45,000 nucleotides of DNA from Trachelipus rathkii (lineage: Eukaryota > Arthropoda > Malacostraca > Isopoda > Trachelipodidae). Every line of letters starts with the position of its first letter. Position 1 is the stretch's first letter. The position numbers and the translations under genes were made by a program. The DNA is taken from NCBI GenBank assembly GCA_015478945.1, contig JABUQX010124026.1, positions 1-45,000 on the forward strand. Direction: 5' to 3'. The notes beneath the pieces were generated by a model, which was not told the origin of the DNA, made no database searches, and saw only the letters and a list, made by a program, of their open reading frames with translations. This document shows, piece after piece, positions 44,836 to 45,000 of the stretch.

Positions 44836-45000
44836 CCTGATGTGTACGCTATGAACTAGGGTAAGACATCAATATTAAGCTATGTTCTTTGGTGTAGGTA
44901 GAAAAGGCTAGAAAAGGTTAGAAATGTAGTCAATGGATGCGGCATCAAATCCATAAGTTGAGGCCATCATGCTGAGGATCAATGCTGAAGGCATCAATGC

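Larger units (their letters stand above)
37380..45000. mobile_element. Giant inverted repeat / foldback-like element (truncated at right edge)
   Basis: The sequence from about 37,380 to 40,535 is matched in reverse complement, colinearly, by about 41,820 to 45,000. Paired anchors include 37,490-37,600 with 44,790-44,895, 38,109-38,160 with 44,270-44,300, 39,640-39,720 with 42,590-42,680, 40,049-40,160 with 42,190-42,305, and 40,375-40,520 with 41,860-41,995. The sums of paired coordinates stay near 82,320-82,430, so the centre is near 41,190. The two arms enclose 1.3 kb of unpaired DNA. Arm lengths of at least 3.1 kb with internal tandem repeats are typical of foldback and other long-TIR DNA transposons. 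The outer ends and any target duplication lie outside the window or could not be fixed. A missed-adapter sequencing artefact is less likely because the loop is not palindromic. Confidence 0.75.
41820..45000 (-). repeat. Right arm of the giant inverted repeat
   Basis: Reverse-complement counterpart of the left arm: GACCAATCACATGCGGAGTC (41,890-41,909), the ~115-bp duplication (42,080-42,300), CTTGGTGTAGAGGGGTGCTG (42,629), GTAAGTAAATC words, (TG)n, TTATTTTA-rich DNA, three GGTGTTAGGTAACACC-type hairpins, TAAGTATGAAATAAA (44,560), a GC-rich block and AGCTATGTTCTTTGG (44,878). It runs off the window. Confidence 0.8.

Noticed and set aside
37380..45000. Missed-adapter read artefact as full explanation of the inverted repeat
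   Set aside because: Such artefacts fold at a point with little or no loop. Here 1.3 kb between the arms is not palindromic. It is not fully excluded without read data.

Overview
The window looks like nuclear DNA of an AT-rich eukaryote, most plausibly an invertebrate animal. I see no bacterial gene organisation, no operons, and no long conserved coding frame. What it contains is (TA)n, (AC)n/(TG)n and (TC)n microsatellites, complex satellites, a minisatellite, foldback-type inverted repeats and one tRNA-like gene with a Pol III-type terminator. The species cannot be named from the sequence alone.

Layout. 1-10,560: mixed-composition, apparently single-copy DNA with only short, unrecognised reading frames. 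One (3,074-3,304) carries a CCHC-like knuckle of the kind found at the C-terminus of some LINE reverse transcriptases. 10,850-26,800: a composite satellite domain. A degenerate unit of about 110-120 bp (core ATTCCACGAATGTTATT) forms several + strand arrays with single inverted copies near them. It alternates with a short CGAAGGTCTAAGTGC tandem repeat, a module of about 360 bp present at least twice, AT-rich spacers and two GC-richer islands (16.1-16.4 kb and 20.2-20.7 kb). 26,800-28,530: unique then (TA)-rich DNA. 28,533-29,617: a clean 42-bp minisatellite, 25 units without one indel, open as a 353-residue 14-aa-repeat frame. 29,980-32,060: AT-rich DNA holding two oppositely oriented segments rich in GGAGC/GCTCC words, a telomere-like GGTTTA tract and a 34-T run. 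32,118-32,195 (minus): a tRNA-like gene with a lysine-type body. 32,700-35,800: microsatellite-dominated, with a 150-bp imperfect palindrome and a third dispersed copy of its arm. 35,810-36,790: TTTTTGGC-rich repeats with a ~137-bp tandem duplication.

The most notable structure is a giant inverted repeat from about 37,380 to the right edge. Two arms of at least 3.1 kb (37,380-40,535 and 41,820-45,000) match each other colinearly as reverse complements around a centre near 41,190. They enclose a non-palindromic loop of about 1.3 kb with broken minus-strand reading frames that may be a decayed transposase. Each arm holds, in mirrored order, a GC-rich block, three copies of a repeat with a short hairpin, an (AC)n-derived ATTTACTTACA tandem array, a ~115-bp duplication and a conserved inner segment. 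This resembles a foldback or long-TIR transposon, truncated by the window edge.

Sequence quality matters. Repeat copies differ by many small indels, so some divergence may be uncorrected long-read error. The indel-free minisatellite argues that error is not uniformly high. No protein-coding gene in the window can be called with confidence.
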